Source of the DNA: Sphingopyxis sp. UBA6723
Lineage (GTDB): Bacteria > Pseudomonadota > Alphaproteobacteria > Sphingomonadales > Sphingomonadaceae
Reading direction: 5' to 3'
NCBI RefSeq assembly: GCF_002454115.1
Contig: NZ_DKIH01000013.1
Location: forward strand, 71,717-135,716
Length of the DNA stretch: 64,000 nucleotides
Below are positions 1-7,839 of the stretch, one piece after another. The notes below the pieces were generated by a model that was given only the letters and a program-made list of their open reading frames with translations, was not told the DNA's origin and ran no database searches. Every line of letters begins with the position of its first letter. Positions within the stretch are counted from its first letter, which is position 1. The translations under genes and the position numbers were made by a program.

Positions 1-1
1 T

Positions 2-1504
2 GGCAGCCGCGACAGCTGGGACGCATCGGCGTCGGTCGGCGGCGAATTGGGCGATGGGCATGTCGCGGTCGACGGGCGCTATAGCCGCGGCAACGGCTTC
101 ATCCCGATTGCAAAGGGCCAGCGCGGCAGCGTCGATCGCGCCGCGCCCTATGAGCAGGGCGGGCTTGGGGTGCGCATGGGCTTCGACACCGGGGACAGCA
201 GCCGGATCGAGGCGAGTGTCCGCGGCTTTTCCGACCGGCGTGACCGTGGGACCGACTTCACGACCAGTAAGGTCGATGGGATCGACGCAAGTTTGCGCTT
301 CATCCACGACCCCTATCGGGCCAATCAGCTGTTCGCGCTCGCCTATGTCCAACTACGCGATTTCGAGAGCGGCTTTGCCAGCGTCGCCGCGAACCGCAAC
401 AGCGTGGCGCCCGCCCTGTTTCAGCGCGTCCCCGCCACCGGGCTTGGCGCGCGGGTCGAATTTCGCCCGCTCATCGGCCGCGCCAACCCGCTGCGCATCG
501 GCGCCGACTGGCGCCGCACGACGGGCCGCACCGAGGAGGATTTCTTTTTCGCCGGGACGGTTCCCGGTCGCCACCGGACGGCGGGCGGCGACAGCGATAC
601 GGTCGGCGCTTTTGCCGAATGGACGTCGGGATATCGCGACAGAGGCCTGGTCTGGACGGTCAGTGGACGGGTCGATCGCTGGTGGCTGGGTGAAGGGTAT
701 CGGAACGAGCGCAACATCGGCGGACCCGTCATCACCGACCTCCGCTTCGCCGCGCGGCAGGGCTGGGAAGGCAGTGGTCGCGCCGGGGTGCAGTGGACGA
801 GGAAAGCCCTGTCGTTTCGTGCCGCAGCCTATCGCGGCTGGCGGTTGCCGACGCTGAACGAACTTTACCGACCGTTTCGCGTCGGGGCCGAGGTGACGAC
901 GGCAAACGAGTTACTGAGGCCCGAACGGCTGTGGGGCGGTGAGGTCGGCGCAGATTGGAAAAGGGACGACACGACGCTGTCGGCAACCTTGTTCGTCAAC
1001 CATCTGACCAATGCCATCGCCAATGTGACCTTGGCGCCCAACCTGAACCAGCGCCAGAATCTGGATGCGATTGATGCCAAGGGTATCGAGGTCAGCGCCG
1101 AGCAGAAGATTGACTTTCTGACGCTGCGCGCGACCTATGCGCTAACCGATGCCAAGGTCGATGCGTCGCGCGGCGCGGCGGCGCTCGATGGTCGCCGTCC
1201 GGCGCAGATCGCGAAACATAGCGGCAGTGTTTCGCTGCGCAGCAACACAAGGGACGCCGTGCAGGGTTTCGCGACGCTGCGTTATGTGGGCAAGCAGAAT
1301 GAGGATGATCTGGGCCTGCTCGTGCTCGGCGACGCGCTGACGCTCGACGCCGGGCTGACGTGGCGGCTCGCCGACGCGATCAGCCTGGAAGCACGGGGTG
1401 AGAATCTGTTCGACGAGCTGGTTCCCGCGGCGATCTCGTCAGCCGGGATCGTCGAGCGCGCGACGCCGCGGACGTTGTGGATCGGGGCGAGGGTGTCGTT
1501 CTGA
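2..1504 (+). CDS. TonB-dependent outer-membrane receptor, C-terminal part (5' end outside window)
   Basis: The reading frame is open from base 2 with no credible start, so the gene begins upstream of the window; about 500 residues are visible. They show the alternating beta-strand pattern of a TonB-dependent receptor barrel, with family-typical stretches such as WRLPTLNELYRPFR, an LRPERLWGGEVG stretch, ARGENLFDELVP and a terminal aromatic residue (ARVSF). The plug domain and TonB box are not in view, so the substrate cannot be named. The family imports siderophore-iron, cobalamin or other large nutrients across the outer membrane using TonB energy. The gene ends 36 bases before the MarR-type regulator on the same strand, but a functional link is only a guess. 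Confidence 0.85.
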   Translation, partial: GSRDSWDASASVGGELGDGHVAVDGRYSRGNGFIPIAKGQRGSVDRAAPYEQGGLGVRMGFDTGDSSRIEASVRGFSDRRDRGTDFTTSKVDGIDASLRFIHDPYRANQLFALAYVQLRDFESGFASVAANRNSVAPALFQRVPATGLGARVEFRPLIGRANPLRIGADWRRTTGRTEEDFFFAGTVPGRHRTAGGDSDTVGAFAEWTSGYRDRGLVWTVSGRVDRWWLGEGYRNERNIGGPVITDLRFAARQGWEGSGRAGVQWTRKALSFRAAAYRGWRLPTLNELYRPFRVGAEVTTANELLRPERLWGGEVGADWKRDDTTLSATLFVNHLTNAIANVTLAPNLNQRQNLDAIDAKGIEVSAEQKIDFLTLRATYALTDAKVDASRGAAALDGRRPAQIAKHSGSVSLRSNTRDAVQGFATLRYVGKQNEDDLGLLVLGDALTLDAGLTWRLADAISLEARGENLFDELVPAAISSAGIVERATPRTLWIGARVSF

Positions 1505-1540
1505 CCTTCACAGCGCACGGATTGACGATAAGGTCGGACC

Positions 1541-1987
1541 ATGGCCGCCAAAAAACTGAACCTCGACAATTTCCTGCCCTATCGCCTGTCGATCGCGTCG
1601 AACGCCTTGTCCGAACGGATCGCGGCCGAATATCAGAACCGGTTCGGGTTGAAGATCCCCGAGTGGCGGTTGATGGCGGTGCTGGGTGAGGGCAAGCCCA
1701 AAACGCAGCGCGAACTGGTAGAGGCGACGCGGATGGACAAGGTGACGGTCAACCGCGCTGCAAAAGCGCTCGCCGAGCGACAATTGATCGCGCGGCAGGC
1801 GCATGCGGTCGATGGGCGGTCGCACCATCTGGAACTCACCGAAACGGGCTGGTCGCTGTATGACGCGATTGTCCCCGCGGCGCTGGCGAGTGAGGCGCAG
1901 CTCGAATCGAACATCACCGCCGCCGAGCGTGCGACGATGATGGCGATCCTGGCCAAACTGACCGCCGCCGCCAAAGATTATGCCTGA
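1541..1987 (+). CDS. MarR-family winged-helix transcriptional regulator
   Basis: A 148-residue protein of typical MarR length. A winged helix-turn-helix runs from about residue 40 to 105: TQRELVEATRMDKVTVNRAAKALAE is the recognition-helix region (helix read as TVNRAAKAL) and the wing follows in RQAHAVDGRSHHLELTETG. MarR proteins are dimeric cytoplasmic repressors or activators that often sense small ligands. The stop codon overlaps the start of the PqqD-like gene by 8 bases, so the regulator is probably cotranscribed and translationally coupled with the PqqD/HprK/nucleotidyltransferase set. It may regulate that set or the receptor gene upstream; neither is shown by the sequence. Confidence 0.85.
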   Translation: MAAKKLNLDNFLPYRLSIASNALSERIAAEYQNRFGLKIPEWRLMAVLGEGKPKTQRELVEATRMDKVTVNRAAKALAERQLIARQAHAVDGRSHHLELTETGWSLYDAIVPAALASEAQLESNITAAERATMMAILAKLTAAAKDYA

Positions 1988-2261
1988 GCCCACCTATCGC
2001 GCCGCGCCGCCCGATGCGCTGCGCGTTGAGCCGCTGGGCGAATTGACCGCGATTTTCGATCGCCGGTCGATGCAGACGCACCTGGTCGTGTCGCCGATGC
2101 CCGAAATTCTGGAAGCCATGGGCGCGGATGATTGTGACGCGGTGACGCTTGCCGAGCGGCTCGCCCAACATTTTGACTTCGACGGCGCCGACGATGTGCA
2201 GCCGATCCTTGCGGAGCGGCTGAGCGAACTGGCGGCGATGGGGCTGGTGGCGCGCGCGTGA
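1980..2261 (+). CDS. PqqD-like protein of the HPr-rel-A system
   Basis: A 93-residue protein that resembles the short PqqD-fold proteins found next to HprK-related kinase A (the HPr-rel-A system PqqD family). PqqD proteins bind peptide substrates for modification enzymes such as PqqE; no such enzyme is visible here. The sequence has the usual layout: an N-terminal strand pair (RVEPLGELTAIFDRRSMQTH), a middle helix with TLAERLAQHF and a C-terminal helix ending LAAMGLVARA. The gene starts inside the end of the MarR gene and its TGA overlaps the GTG of the kinase gene, so the set is translationally coupled. The assignment rests on neighbourhood plus sequence character; its biochemical role is unknown. 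Confidence 0.7.
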   Translation: MPEPTYRAAPPDALRVEPLGELTAIFDRRSMQTHLVVSPMPEILEAMGADDCDAVTLAERLAQHFDFDGADDVQPILAERLSELAAMGLVARA

Positions 2262-3121
2262 GGCACAGCACGCGCATTGCGGTCGGCCCGGTGCAGTTTC
2301 GAATCGGCAGCGACTGGCCCGAGCCGATCACAGCGCTTGAACAGCTATACGCCAGCTATCCAAAAGATGACGCGCGCTCCGCCGATGCCACGGTGCGCCT
2401 GCTCGCGGCGCGGCCGTGGCGGCGCTGGGTGCGGCCTTCGGTGCATATCGGCGGCGACTTCGTCGTTCCCGATGCACTGCCGCTGCCGCTGTCGATGGGG
2501 CTGCTCGCCGCCGAAATGGGGATGAATTTGCAGGTCGCGCTCGGCTGGCGGCGGCATATGCTGCTGCACGCCAGCGCGGTGGCGCGGGATGGCCGCGCGC
2601 TGATCATGTCCGGGGAATCCGGGTCAGGGAAATCGACGCTGGCGGCGCTGCTCGGCGAGGGCGACTGGCGACTGATGGGCGACGAGTTTACGCTGATCGA
2701 GCCGGAGGGTGGCAACGCGCTGGCGTTCCCGCGCGCGGTCAGCCTGAAGAATGAGGCGATCGCAGAAGTCGCGGCGCGGGTCGATGCAGCGCGATTGGGG
2801 CCGCTGATCGCCAGCACGCCCAAGGGCGACATCCGCCACCTCATCCCCCGCGCCGACGCCATTGCGGATATGCACGAACCGGCGCGGCCCGCGCTGCTGC
2901 TGTTCCCGCGCTTTGGCGGTAACGCGGCGATCGAGCCGATGGGCGAGGGCGAGACGTTTGTGCGGCTGACCGAAGCGTCGACCAACTATGTCGCGCTGGG
3001 CGAGGTGGGATTTGCGGCGCTGACCCGTTTGGTGCGCGAGACGCCTGCGTTCGGTGTGTCTTATCCCGACAGCGCGACCGGCATCGCATTGGTCGAGCAA
3101 TTATGGGCAGAGACAAAGTGA
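2258..3121 (+). CDS. HprK-related kinase A
   Basis: A 287-residue protein with a Walker A loop, GESGSGKS, at residues 119-126 and a downstream GDEFTLIEP segment at 141-149. The HASAV segment just before the P-loop (104-108) also recalls the C-terminal kinase domain of HPr kinase/phosphorylase. The N-terminal 100 residues do not look like the HprK N-terminal domain. Classical HprK phosphorylates a serine in HPr; the substrate of this related family is not known. The GTG start overlaps the preceding TGA (GTGA). The gene sits between a PqqD-like protein and a nucleotidyltransferase, the conserved three-gene arrangement of this uncharacterised system. Confidence 0.8.
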   Translation: MRHSTRIAVGPVQFRIGSDWPEPITALEQLYASYPKDDARSADATVRLLAARPWRRWVRPSVHIGGDFVVPDALPLPLSMGLLAAEMGMNLQVALGWRRHMLLHASAVARDGRALIMSGESGSGKSTLAALLGEGDWRLMGDEFTLIEPEGGNALAFPRAVSLKNEAIAEVAARVDAARLGPLIASTPKGDIRHLIPRADAIADMHEPARPALLLFPRFGGNAAIEPMGEGETFVRLTEASTNYVALGEVGFAALTRLVRETPAFGVSYPDSATGIALVEQLWAETK

Positions 3122-4131
3122 GCGCGGTACAGACCTTCGTCGATCTGCTCGCCGGGCGCCGCGAGGCCGCCGCGCTGGCGCCGCGCGAATGGGACGGGGT
3201 GATCGGCGTGGCGCGCAGCGAAGCGATGCTGGCCACGTTGGCGCACAAGCTGGACGGCGCCGACCTGCCGCCGACTGTCGCCGCGCTGTTTGCCGACCAG
3301 CGCGCCGCCGCAGCGGTCGCGCAGCGGCAGGCGCTGTGGGAGGCCGAGATGGCGCACCGCGCGCTCGCTCCGCTGGGGATCGAATTTGTGCTGCTGAAGG
3401 GGGCTGCCTATGCGGCCGCGGGCATGGCGTGCGCGGCGGGGCGGCAGATCGGCGACCTCGACATATTGGTGCTCGCGGCGGACATCCGCCGGGCCGAGAA
3501 TGCCTTGCTCAATGCGGGGTGGGAGTGGGTCAAGTCCGACCCCTATGACGATTTTTACTACCGCGAGCATATGCACGAGCTGCCGCCGATGATCCACAAG
3601 TCGCGCGACCGGATGATCGATGTCCACCACACCATCCTGCCACGCACCCATCGGATTACGCCCGATGCGCTGGCGCTGGTCAGCGATGCGGTGGCGAGCG
3701 CGGACGGCTTTGCGGTGCTGAACCCTGCCGACATGGCGTGCCACTGCGCCGCGCACATGCTGGCCGACGGCGATCTGCAGGGGGGGCTGCGCAATTTGTG
3801 GGATTTCCATTTGATGACGCGCGATTTTTCCGCGACCGATCCGGGGTTTTGGCAGCAACTTGATGCTCGTGCGCGGCTGCACGGGTTGCAGGATGCGGTG
3901 CAGCGGGCGGCGCGCCTGGCCCGCGATCTTTATGGCGCGGCGCTGCCCGCAGGTTGGAGCGGGCATGACCCGGCCGATCGCTGGTTTCGCCAGCGCCTGC
4001 TGGCCCGCGACGATTGGGGACGGGTGACGCAGCCCTTATTGGAGCAAGCCTTCTACATCCGCTCGCACTGGCTGCGGATGCCGCCCGCGATGCTGGCGCA
4101 GCATCTGTGGACGAAGTGGCGGAGGCGTTAG
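3118..4131 (+). CDS. Nucleotidyltransferase family protein of the HPr-rel-A set
   Basis: The protein shows LLKGAAY followed about ten residues later by RQIGDLDILV, the GD(L/I)D metal-binding signature of the pol-beta-type nucleotidyltransferases (NTP_transf_5 group). The C-terminal half is helical and rich in arginine and tryptophan. An in-frame ATG lies 15 bases upstream at 3103, but GTG at 3118 gives the same 4-bp GTGA overlap as the junction before it, so I prefer it; the protein is then 337 residues. Family members transfer a nucleotide or nucleotidyl group to an unknown acceptor. The gene is the last of the coupled run from the MarR regulator; gph converges on it with a 4-bp overlap of the two 3' ends. 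Confidence 0.75.
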   Translation: MSAVQTFVDLLAGRREAAALAPREWDGVIGVARSEAMLATLAHKLDGADLPPTVAALFADQRAAAAVAQRQALWEAEMAHRALAPLGIEFVLLKGAAYAAAGMACAAGRQIGDLDILVLAADIRRAENALLNAGWEWVKSDPYDDFYYREHMHELPPMIHKSRDRMIDVHHTILPRTHRITPDALALVSDAVASADGFAVLNPADMACHCAAHMLADGDLQGGLRNLWDFHLMTRDFSATDPGFWQQLDARARLHGLQDAVQRAARLARDLYGAALPAGWSGHDPADRWFRQRLLARDDWGRVTQPLLEQAFYIRSHWLRMPPAMLAQHLWTKWRRR

Positions 4132-4793
4132 AGGCGCGCCAGTAGCGGCACAAGTTCGTCGAAATGGTCGATGACATGATCCGCGCCAAGGTCCTGGGCA
4201 GGCCGATCCAGAAACCCGAAGCTGACCACAATACTGGTTACCCCGGCGCTGTTGGCAGCCATCACGTCATAGATGCTGTCACCGACAAACGCCGCGCGCC
4301 CGCCGCCGCAGCGCTCGACCATTTCAATGATCGGCGCGGCGGAAGGCTTGGCGTTGCCCGGCCCGAGCGTGTCGCCGCCGATGATCGTCGCCATGCGGTC
4401 GGCCAGCCCGAGTTCGCCGAGCAGCTTGCGCGCCATATCCTCACGCTTGTTGGTGACCACTGCGGTCTCCACCCCGAGCGTATCGAGCCGGTCGAGCGCG
4501 GCAATCAGGCCGGGGAAGGGACGGCTGTGGACCGCGATATGGGCTTCGTAGAACCGCAGCAATTCGCGGTAGAGCCGCTCGAAATCGCCGCCGGGGATGC
4601 CGCCGGTCGCGGCGAATCCCTGTTCGAGCATATGCCGCGCGCCCAGGCCGATCATCGGCCGCACCTTGGCCTCGGTCAGTGGCGTCCGCGCGGCGAGGGC
4701 GAGCGCATGATTGACCGCGGCGGTGAGGTCGCCTGCGGTATCGACCAGCGTGCCGTCGAGGTCGAAGCCGACGATCTCAAAAGGAAAATTCAC
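4128..4793 (-). CDS. gph: Phosphoglycolate phosphatase, HAD family
   Basis: HAD-superfamily hydrolase of 221 residues. Motif I is GFDLDGTLVDT near the N terminus, motif II is VVTNKRE, motif III includes the lysine of AKPSAAPI and motif IV is FVGDSIYDVMAA. Phosphoglycolate phosphatase clears 2-phosphoglycolate made by DNA repair or oxygenase reactions. The start is GTG at 4793: a strong AGGAGGT lies five bases upstream, while the longer in-frame extension to 4838 runs into an intergenic repeat. The gene is divergent from glmU, with an inverted repeat element in the gap. Other small-molecule phosphatase activities in the same HAD subgroup cannot be excluded. Confidence 0.85.
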   Translation of the reverse strand: MNFPFEIVGFDLDGTLVDTAGDLTAAVNHALALAARTPLTEAKVRPMIGLGARHMLEQGFAATGGIPGGDFERLYRELLRFYEAHIAVHSRPFPGLIAALDRLDTLGVETAVVTNKREDMARKLLGELGLADRMATIIGGDTLGPGNAKPSAAPIIEMVERCGGGRAAFVGDSIYDVMAANSAGVTSIVVSFGFLDRPAQDLGADHVIDHFDELVPLLARL

Positions 4794-4810
4794 ACGGCAC
4801 CTCCTGATTT

Positions 4811-4890
4811 CCGTTCGTGTAGAGCGAAGTCGAGACACCTATAAGGCGGGCATGGACAACAGGTATCTCGACGGCGCTCGATGCGAACGG
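4811..4890. repeat. 80-bp inverted-repeat element, copy 1 (degenerate)
   Basis: The left arm, CCGTTCGTGTAGAGCGAAGT plus GAGACACCT downstream, faces a diverged right arm that ends GCTCGATGCGAACGG. Two better-preserved copies of the same size lie at 12174-12253 and 48873-48951. The element fills the gap between the divergent genes gph and glmU. It can form a long hairpin and resembles the REP-like palindromes common between sphingomonad genes. Confidence 0.75.
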
Positions 4891-4942
4891 GTTTAAGAGG
4901 GCGCATGGCGTGACGCTCTGGAAACCGCAATGATTTGCTGGC

Positions 4943-6301
4943 ATGGCAGCGCGCATGAGCAATCCTATCGCCGCCATCGTCCTTGCCGCGGGCAAGGGTA
5001 CCCGCATGAAATCCGACCTGCACAAGGTGCTGCACCCGATCGCCGGGCGGCCGATGCTGCTGCACCTGATGGCGAGCGTCGATGAGCTGAACCCGGCGAA
5101 GAAGGTGGTGATCGTCGGCGACAAGGCGGATCAGCTCGAAGCCGCGCTCGCGGGCACCGCTGACCTAGCGGTGCAGGATCCGCAACTTGGCACGGGCCAT
5201 GCGGTGCAGCAGGCCGAAGCCGCGCTGACGGGCTTCGACGGCGATGTGCTGATCCTCTATGGCGACGTCCCCTTCGTCCCCGCGGCGACGATGCAGGCGA
5301 TGATCGACCGGTTGAACGCTGCCGATACGCCCGCGGTTGTGGTGCTCGCGTTCGAACCCGACGATGCACAGCAATATGGCCGGGTCATCACCGATGGCGA
5401 CCGCGTTACCAAGATGGTTGAGCATAAGGACGCGACCGATGCCGAGCGCGCGGTGCGGCTATGCAATTCGGGATTGATGGTGGCAAAAGCGTCCGACCTG
5501 TTCGGACTGCTGGCGCGCGTCACCGACGATAATGCGGCGAAGGAATTCTACCTCGTCGATATCGTCAATATCGCCAATGCCGACGGGCGGCATTGCGCGG
5601 TCGTCGTCACCGATCCCTATGAGGTCGCCGGCATCAACAGCCGCGGCGAACTCGCGGCGATCGAGGGCGAATGGCAGGCGCGCCGCCGCATGCAGGCAAT
5701 GGCCGACGGGGCCAGCCTGATCGCGCCCGACACAGTGTGGTTCGCTTGGGATACGCAGCTCGGCCGCGATGTGCTGATCGAGCCAAATGTGTTCTTCGGC
5801 CCCGGCGTCACCGTCGCCGACAATGTGAAAATCCGCGCCAGTTGCCATATCGAAGGCACCACCATCGGCTCCGGCTGCGAAGTCGGGCCCTTCGCGCGGC
5901 TGCGCCCCGGCACCGTTCTGGGCGAAAAGGCCAAGATCGGCAATTTTGTCGAAACGAAAAAGGCGGTGCTGGGCAAAGGAGCCAAGGCGAACCACCTCAC
6001 TTACCTCGGCGATGCGACCGTCGGCGCGGGCGCGAACATTGGCGCCGGGACGATCACCTGCAATTACGACGGCTATTTCAAATATCAGACGGTGATCGGC
6101 GAAAATGCCTTCATCGGCAGCAACAGCGCGCTGATCGCGCCCGTCACCATCGGCCGCGACGCGATTGTCGCGGCAGGCAGCGCGGTGTCGCGCGATGTCG
6201 GCGACGGCGACCTGCGCATGGTCCGCGCCGAACAACTGGTCAAACCCGGCTGGGCCGACCGTTTCCACGATGCGATGCGCAAGAAAAAATCCGGCAAATA
6301 G
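4943..6301 (+). CDS. glmU: Bifunctional UDP-GlcNAc pyrophosphorylase / glucosamine-1-phosphate acetyltransferase
   Basis: A 452-residue protein of normal GlmU length. The N-terminal uridyltransferase domain carries the signature LAAGKGTRMKSDLHKVLHP and, further on, GTGHAVQQAE and YGDVPF. The C-terminal half is a left-handed beta-helix of hexapeptide repeats ending with NYDGYFKYQTVIGENAFIGS and the acetyltransferase region. It acetylates GlcN-1-P and then makes UDP-GlcNAc, the precursor of peptidoglycan and lipopolysaccharide. A second ATG at 4955 (MSNPIAAIV) is an equally plausible start. The next enzyme of the pathway in the opposite sense, glmS, lies 1.5 kb downstream on the same strand. 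Confidence 0.97.
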   Translation: MAARMSNPIAAIVLAAGKGTRMKSDLHKVLHPIAGRPMLLHLMASVDELNPAKKVVIVGDKADQLEAALAGTADLAVQDPQLGTGHAVQQAEAALTGFDGDVLILYGDVPFVPAATMQAMIDRLNAADTPAVVVLAFEPDDAQQYGRVITDGDRVTKMVEHKDATDAERAVRLCNSGLMVAKASDLFGLLARVTDDNAAKEFYLVDIVNIANADGRHCAVVVTDPYEVAGINSRGELAAIEGEWQARRRMQAMADGASLIAPDTVWFAWDTQLGRDVLIEPNVFFGPGVTVADNVKIRASCHIEGTTIGSGCEVGPFARLRPGTVLGEKAKIGNFVETKKAVLGKGAKANHLTYLGDATVGAGANIGAGTITCNYDGYFKYQTVIGENAFIGSNSALIAPVTIGRDAIVAAGSAVSRDVGDGDLRMVRAEQLVKPGWADRFHDAMRKKKSGK

Positions 6302-6305
6302 CGCC

Positions 6306-6845
6306 ATGCCGTTGCCGACGCTGACCACGCCGCGGCTGGTGCTGCGCCAGATCCGCCCGGACGACGCACCCGCGCTGTTCCCGGTGCTGTCCGACCCCGA
6401 AGTGATGCAATGGTGGTCGAGCGGCCCGCATCACTCGCTCACCGAGACCGCCGATTATGTCGCTTCGAACGCCGCGGAAGGGGAGGGCTACGCTTGCTGG
6501 GCCATCACCTTGGGCGATGATGTTGCAATTGGCTGGGTGATTCTGATCGACGGCAAGCCTGACGTGAAGGAGGTCGGCTATATCCTGCACCGCGACCATT
6601 GGCGCGGCGGGATCGCGCGGGAGGCGGTGGCGTGCGTCATCGACTATGGCTTTACCGAACTGAAGCTGCGGCGCATCTTTGCCGACACCGATCCGGAGAA
6701 CCGCGGATCGATTGCACTGCTCGAACGGCTGGGCTTCCAATATGAAGGCCGCCTGCGCGGAGAATGGAAAACGCACATCGGCGTGCGCGATTCGCTGATT
6801 TTCGGCTTGCTGCGCGGCGAATGGACAATGGAGAAAAACCCGTGA
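6306..6845 (+). CDS. GNAT-family N-acetyltransferase (RimJ/RimL type)
   Basis: A 179-residue protein starting MPLPTLTTPRLVLRQIRPDD, the typical first strand of RimJ/RimL-type acetyltransferases. The acetyl-CoA-binding region is RDHWRGGIAREAVACVIDYGF, followed by LRRIFADTDPENRGSIALLERLGF. The reading frame is open further upstream inside glmU, but the ATG at 6306, four bases after the glmU stop, fits the family start. Proteins of this group acetylate ribosomal-protein N termini, amino groups of antibiotics or metabolites; the substrate here is not evident. Likely cotranscribed with glmU. Confidence 0.85.
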   Translation: MPLPTLTTPRLVLRQIRPDDAPALFPVLSDPEVMQWWSSGPHHSLTETADYVASNAAEGEGYACWAITLGDDVAIGWVILIDGKPDVKEVGYILHRDHWRGGIAREAVACVIDYGFTELKLRRIFADTDPENRGSIALLERLGFQYEGRLRGEWKTHIGVRDSLIFGLLRGEWTMEKNP

Positions 6846-7156
6846 CCGACCGTTATACCGACAAGCCGTTCCTGCGCTTTGTCGACGCCTGGGTGCTGAA
6901 GGCGATCGGGCATCTGGACCCCGCAACAGAAAGCTATTGCAAGGCGATGGTACCGCAGCTCGAACAGAGTTTCGGTTTGAAGGGCAGCTGGGAGCGGATC
7001 GTCGAACAGCAGATGAAATTCGGTCCCGAACTGCCCGCACAAATCCGCAAAATCTGGAGCGACGGCAAGGCGCGCTTCGAAGCAGGCAACGGAACGGCGC
7101 CCGATCCGGTGCAATTCGCTTACCTCTTTGTCGACAAGAACCTCCAGAAAGGTTGA
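6842..7156 (+). CDS. Small conserved-looking protein, function unknown
   Basis: GTG start overlapping the end of the acetyltransferase gene by 4 bp (GTGA). The 104-residue product is soluble, mostly helical and charged, with no signal peptide or membrane segment; recognisable stretches are FVDAWVLKAIGHLDP and QIRKIWSDGKARFE. I do not recognise a named family. Good coding character and tight coupling to the gene before it argue that it is real. Its TGA stop is embedded in the predicted -35 box of the toxin-antitoxin promoter. Confidence 0.65.
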   Translation: MTDRYTDKPFLRFVDAWVLKAIGHLDPATESYCKAMVPQLEQSFGLKGSWERIVEQQMKFGPELPAQIRKIWSDGKARFEAGNGTAPDPVQFAYLFVDKNLQKG

Positions 7157-7186
7157 CGTGATATCATGATATGATATCAGTATATC
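7153..7186 (+). promoter_or_regulatory. Promoter and palindromic operator of the toxin-antitoxin pair
   Basis: A near-perfect palindrome lies at 7159-7179: arms TGATATCAT and ATGATATCA around the three bases GAT, and a further half-site ATATCAT overlaps the antitoxin start. A -35-like TTGACG (7153-7158) is 16 bases from a -10-like TATCAG (7175-7180). The operator covers the promoter, as expected for autorepression by a ribbon-helix-helix antitoxin. No Shine-Dalgarno sequence is visible, so the mRNA could be leaderless. Confidence 0.75.
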
Positions 7187-7459
7187 ATGACTCGCATACT
7201 CACCGAGGTTCCGGACGAAGACGTGAAACGGCTCGACGCGATTGCGCGACGTGACGGCAAATCGCGCGCGGCTGTTTTACGGGAAGCCATCCAGAATTAT
7301 CTCGATGCCGGTTCCAAACAAGGCTTCGAGAAATATTTCGGCTTGTGGGAGCGGCACGGTTCGCGCGTCGATGGTCTGGAATATGAACGCCAGTTGCGTG
7401 ACGAATGGCCCGATGTCGATGACATCGCGCCACCCAAAAAGAAACGCAGCGCCGCGTGA
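7187..7459 (+). CDS. Ribbon-helix-helix antitoxin (VapB-like)
   Basis: A 90-residue protein whose first 50 residues are a ribbon-helix-helix DNA-binding domain: strand TRILTEVPDEDVKRLD, then helices ending AVLREAIQNYLDAG. The C-terminal part, with the motif RQLRDEWPDVDDI, is the likely toxin-binding tail, followed by a basic end KKKRSAA. Such antitoxins neutralise a PIN-domain toxin and repress their own promoter. The palindromic operator directly upstream fits this. The stop overlaps the GTG start of the toxin gene by 4 bp. The pair interrupts the run of genes between glmU and glmS. Confidence 0.85.
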   Translation: MTRILTEVPDEDVKRLDAIARRDGKSRAAVLREAIQNYLDAGSKQGFEKYFGLWERHGSRVDGLEYERQLRDEWPDVDDIAPPKKKRSAA

Positions 7460-7839
7460 GCGAGCGCTTTTTCGATACCAATATCGTCATTGATATGCTG
7501 CACGATCGCCCTGCAGCATGGGCCGAGGTGCGTAGCGTCTCCCGCGCATGGATCAGCAGGATGACATGGATCGAGGTTATGTCGGGCGTTCCCGACAATG
7601 CGGCGACTGAGACCGAGGAGTTTCTGCGTCTCTTTGCGATGAGCGAAATCGACGAGGAAATCGCCCGACGCGCGGCGGCGCTTCGCCATCAGCGCAAGTC
7701 ACTGAAATCGCCCGATGCCATCATTCTTGCTTCGGCGCAGGTTTCCGGACGCATTTTAGTGACGCGAAATACCAAGGATTTCCCTGCGGCAATGCCGGGC
7801 ATCCGGGTTCCCTACAAACTTGATTCGAAAGCAAAGTAA
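7456..7839 (+). CDS. PIN-domain ribonuclease toxin (VapC-like)
   Basis: A 127-residue PIN-domain protein of usual VapC size. The conserved acidic residues are visible: the first Asp in RFFDTNIVIDML, an Asp/Glu in the centre (MTWIEVMSGV), KSPDAIILASAQ and RNTKDF. VapC toxins are Mg2+-dependent endoribonucleases that commonly cut tRNA or rRNA. GTG start overlaps the antitoxin stop (GTGA). The TAA stop is followed immediately by the ATG of glmS with no gap, so toxin and glmS are likely cotranscribed at least in part. Confidence 0.87.
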   Translation: MSERFFDTNIVIDMLHDRPAAWAEVRSVSRAWISRMTWIEVMSGVPDNAATETEEFLRLFAMSEIDEEIARRAAALRHQRKSLKSPDAIILASAQVSGRILVTRNTKDFPAAMPGIRVPYKLDSKAK

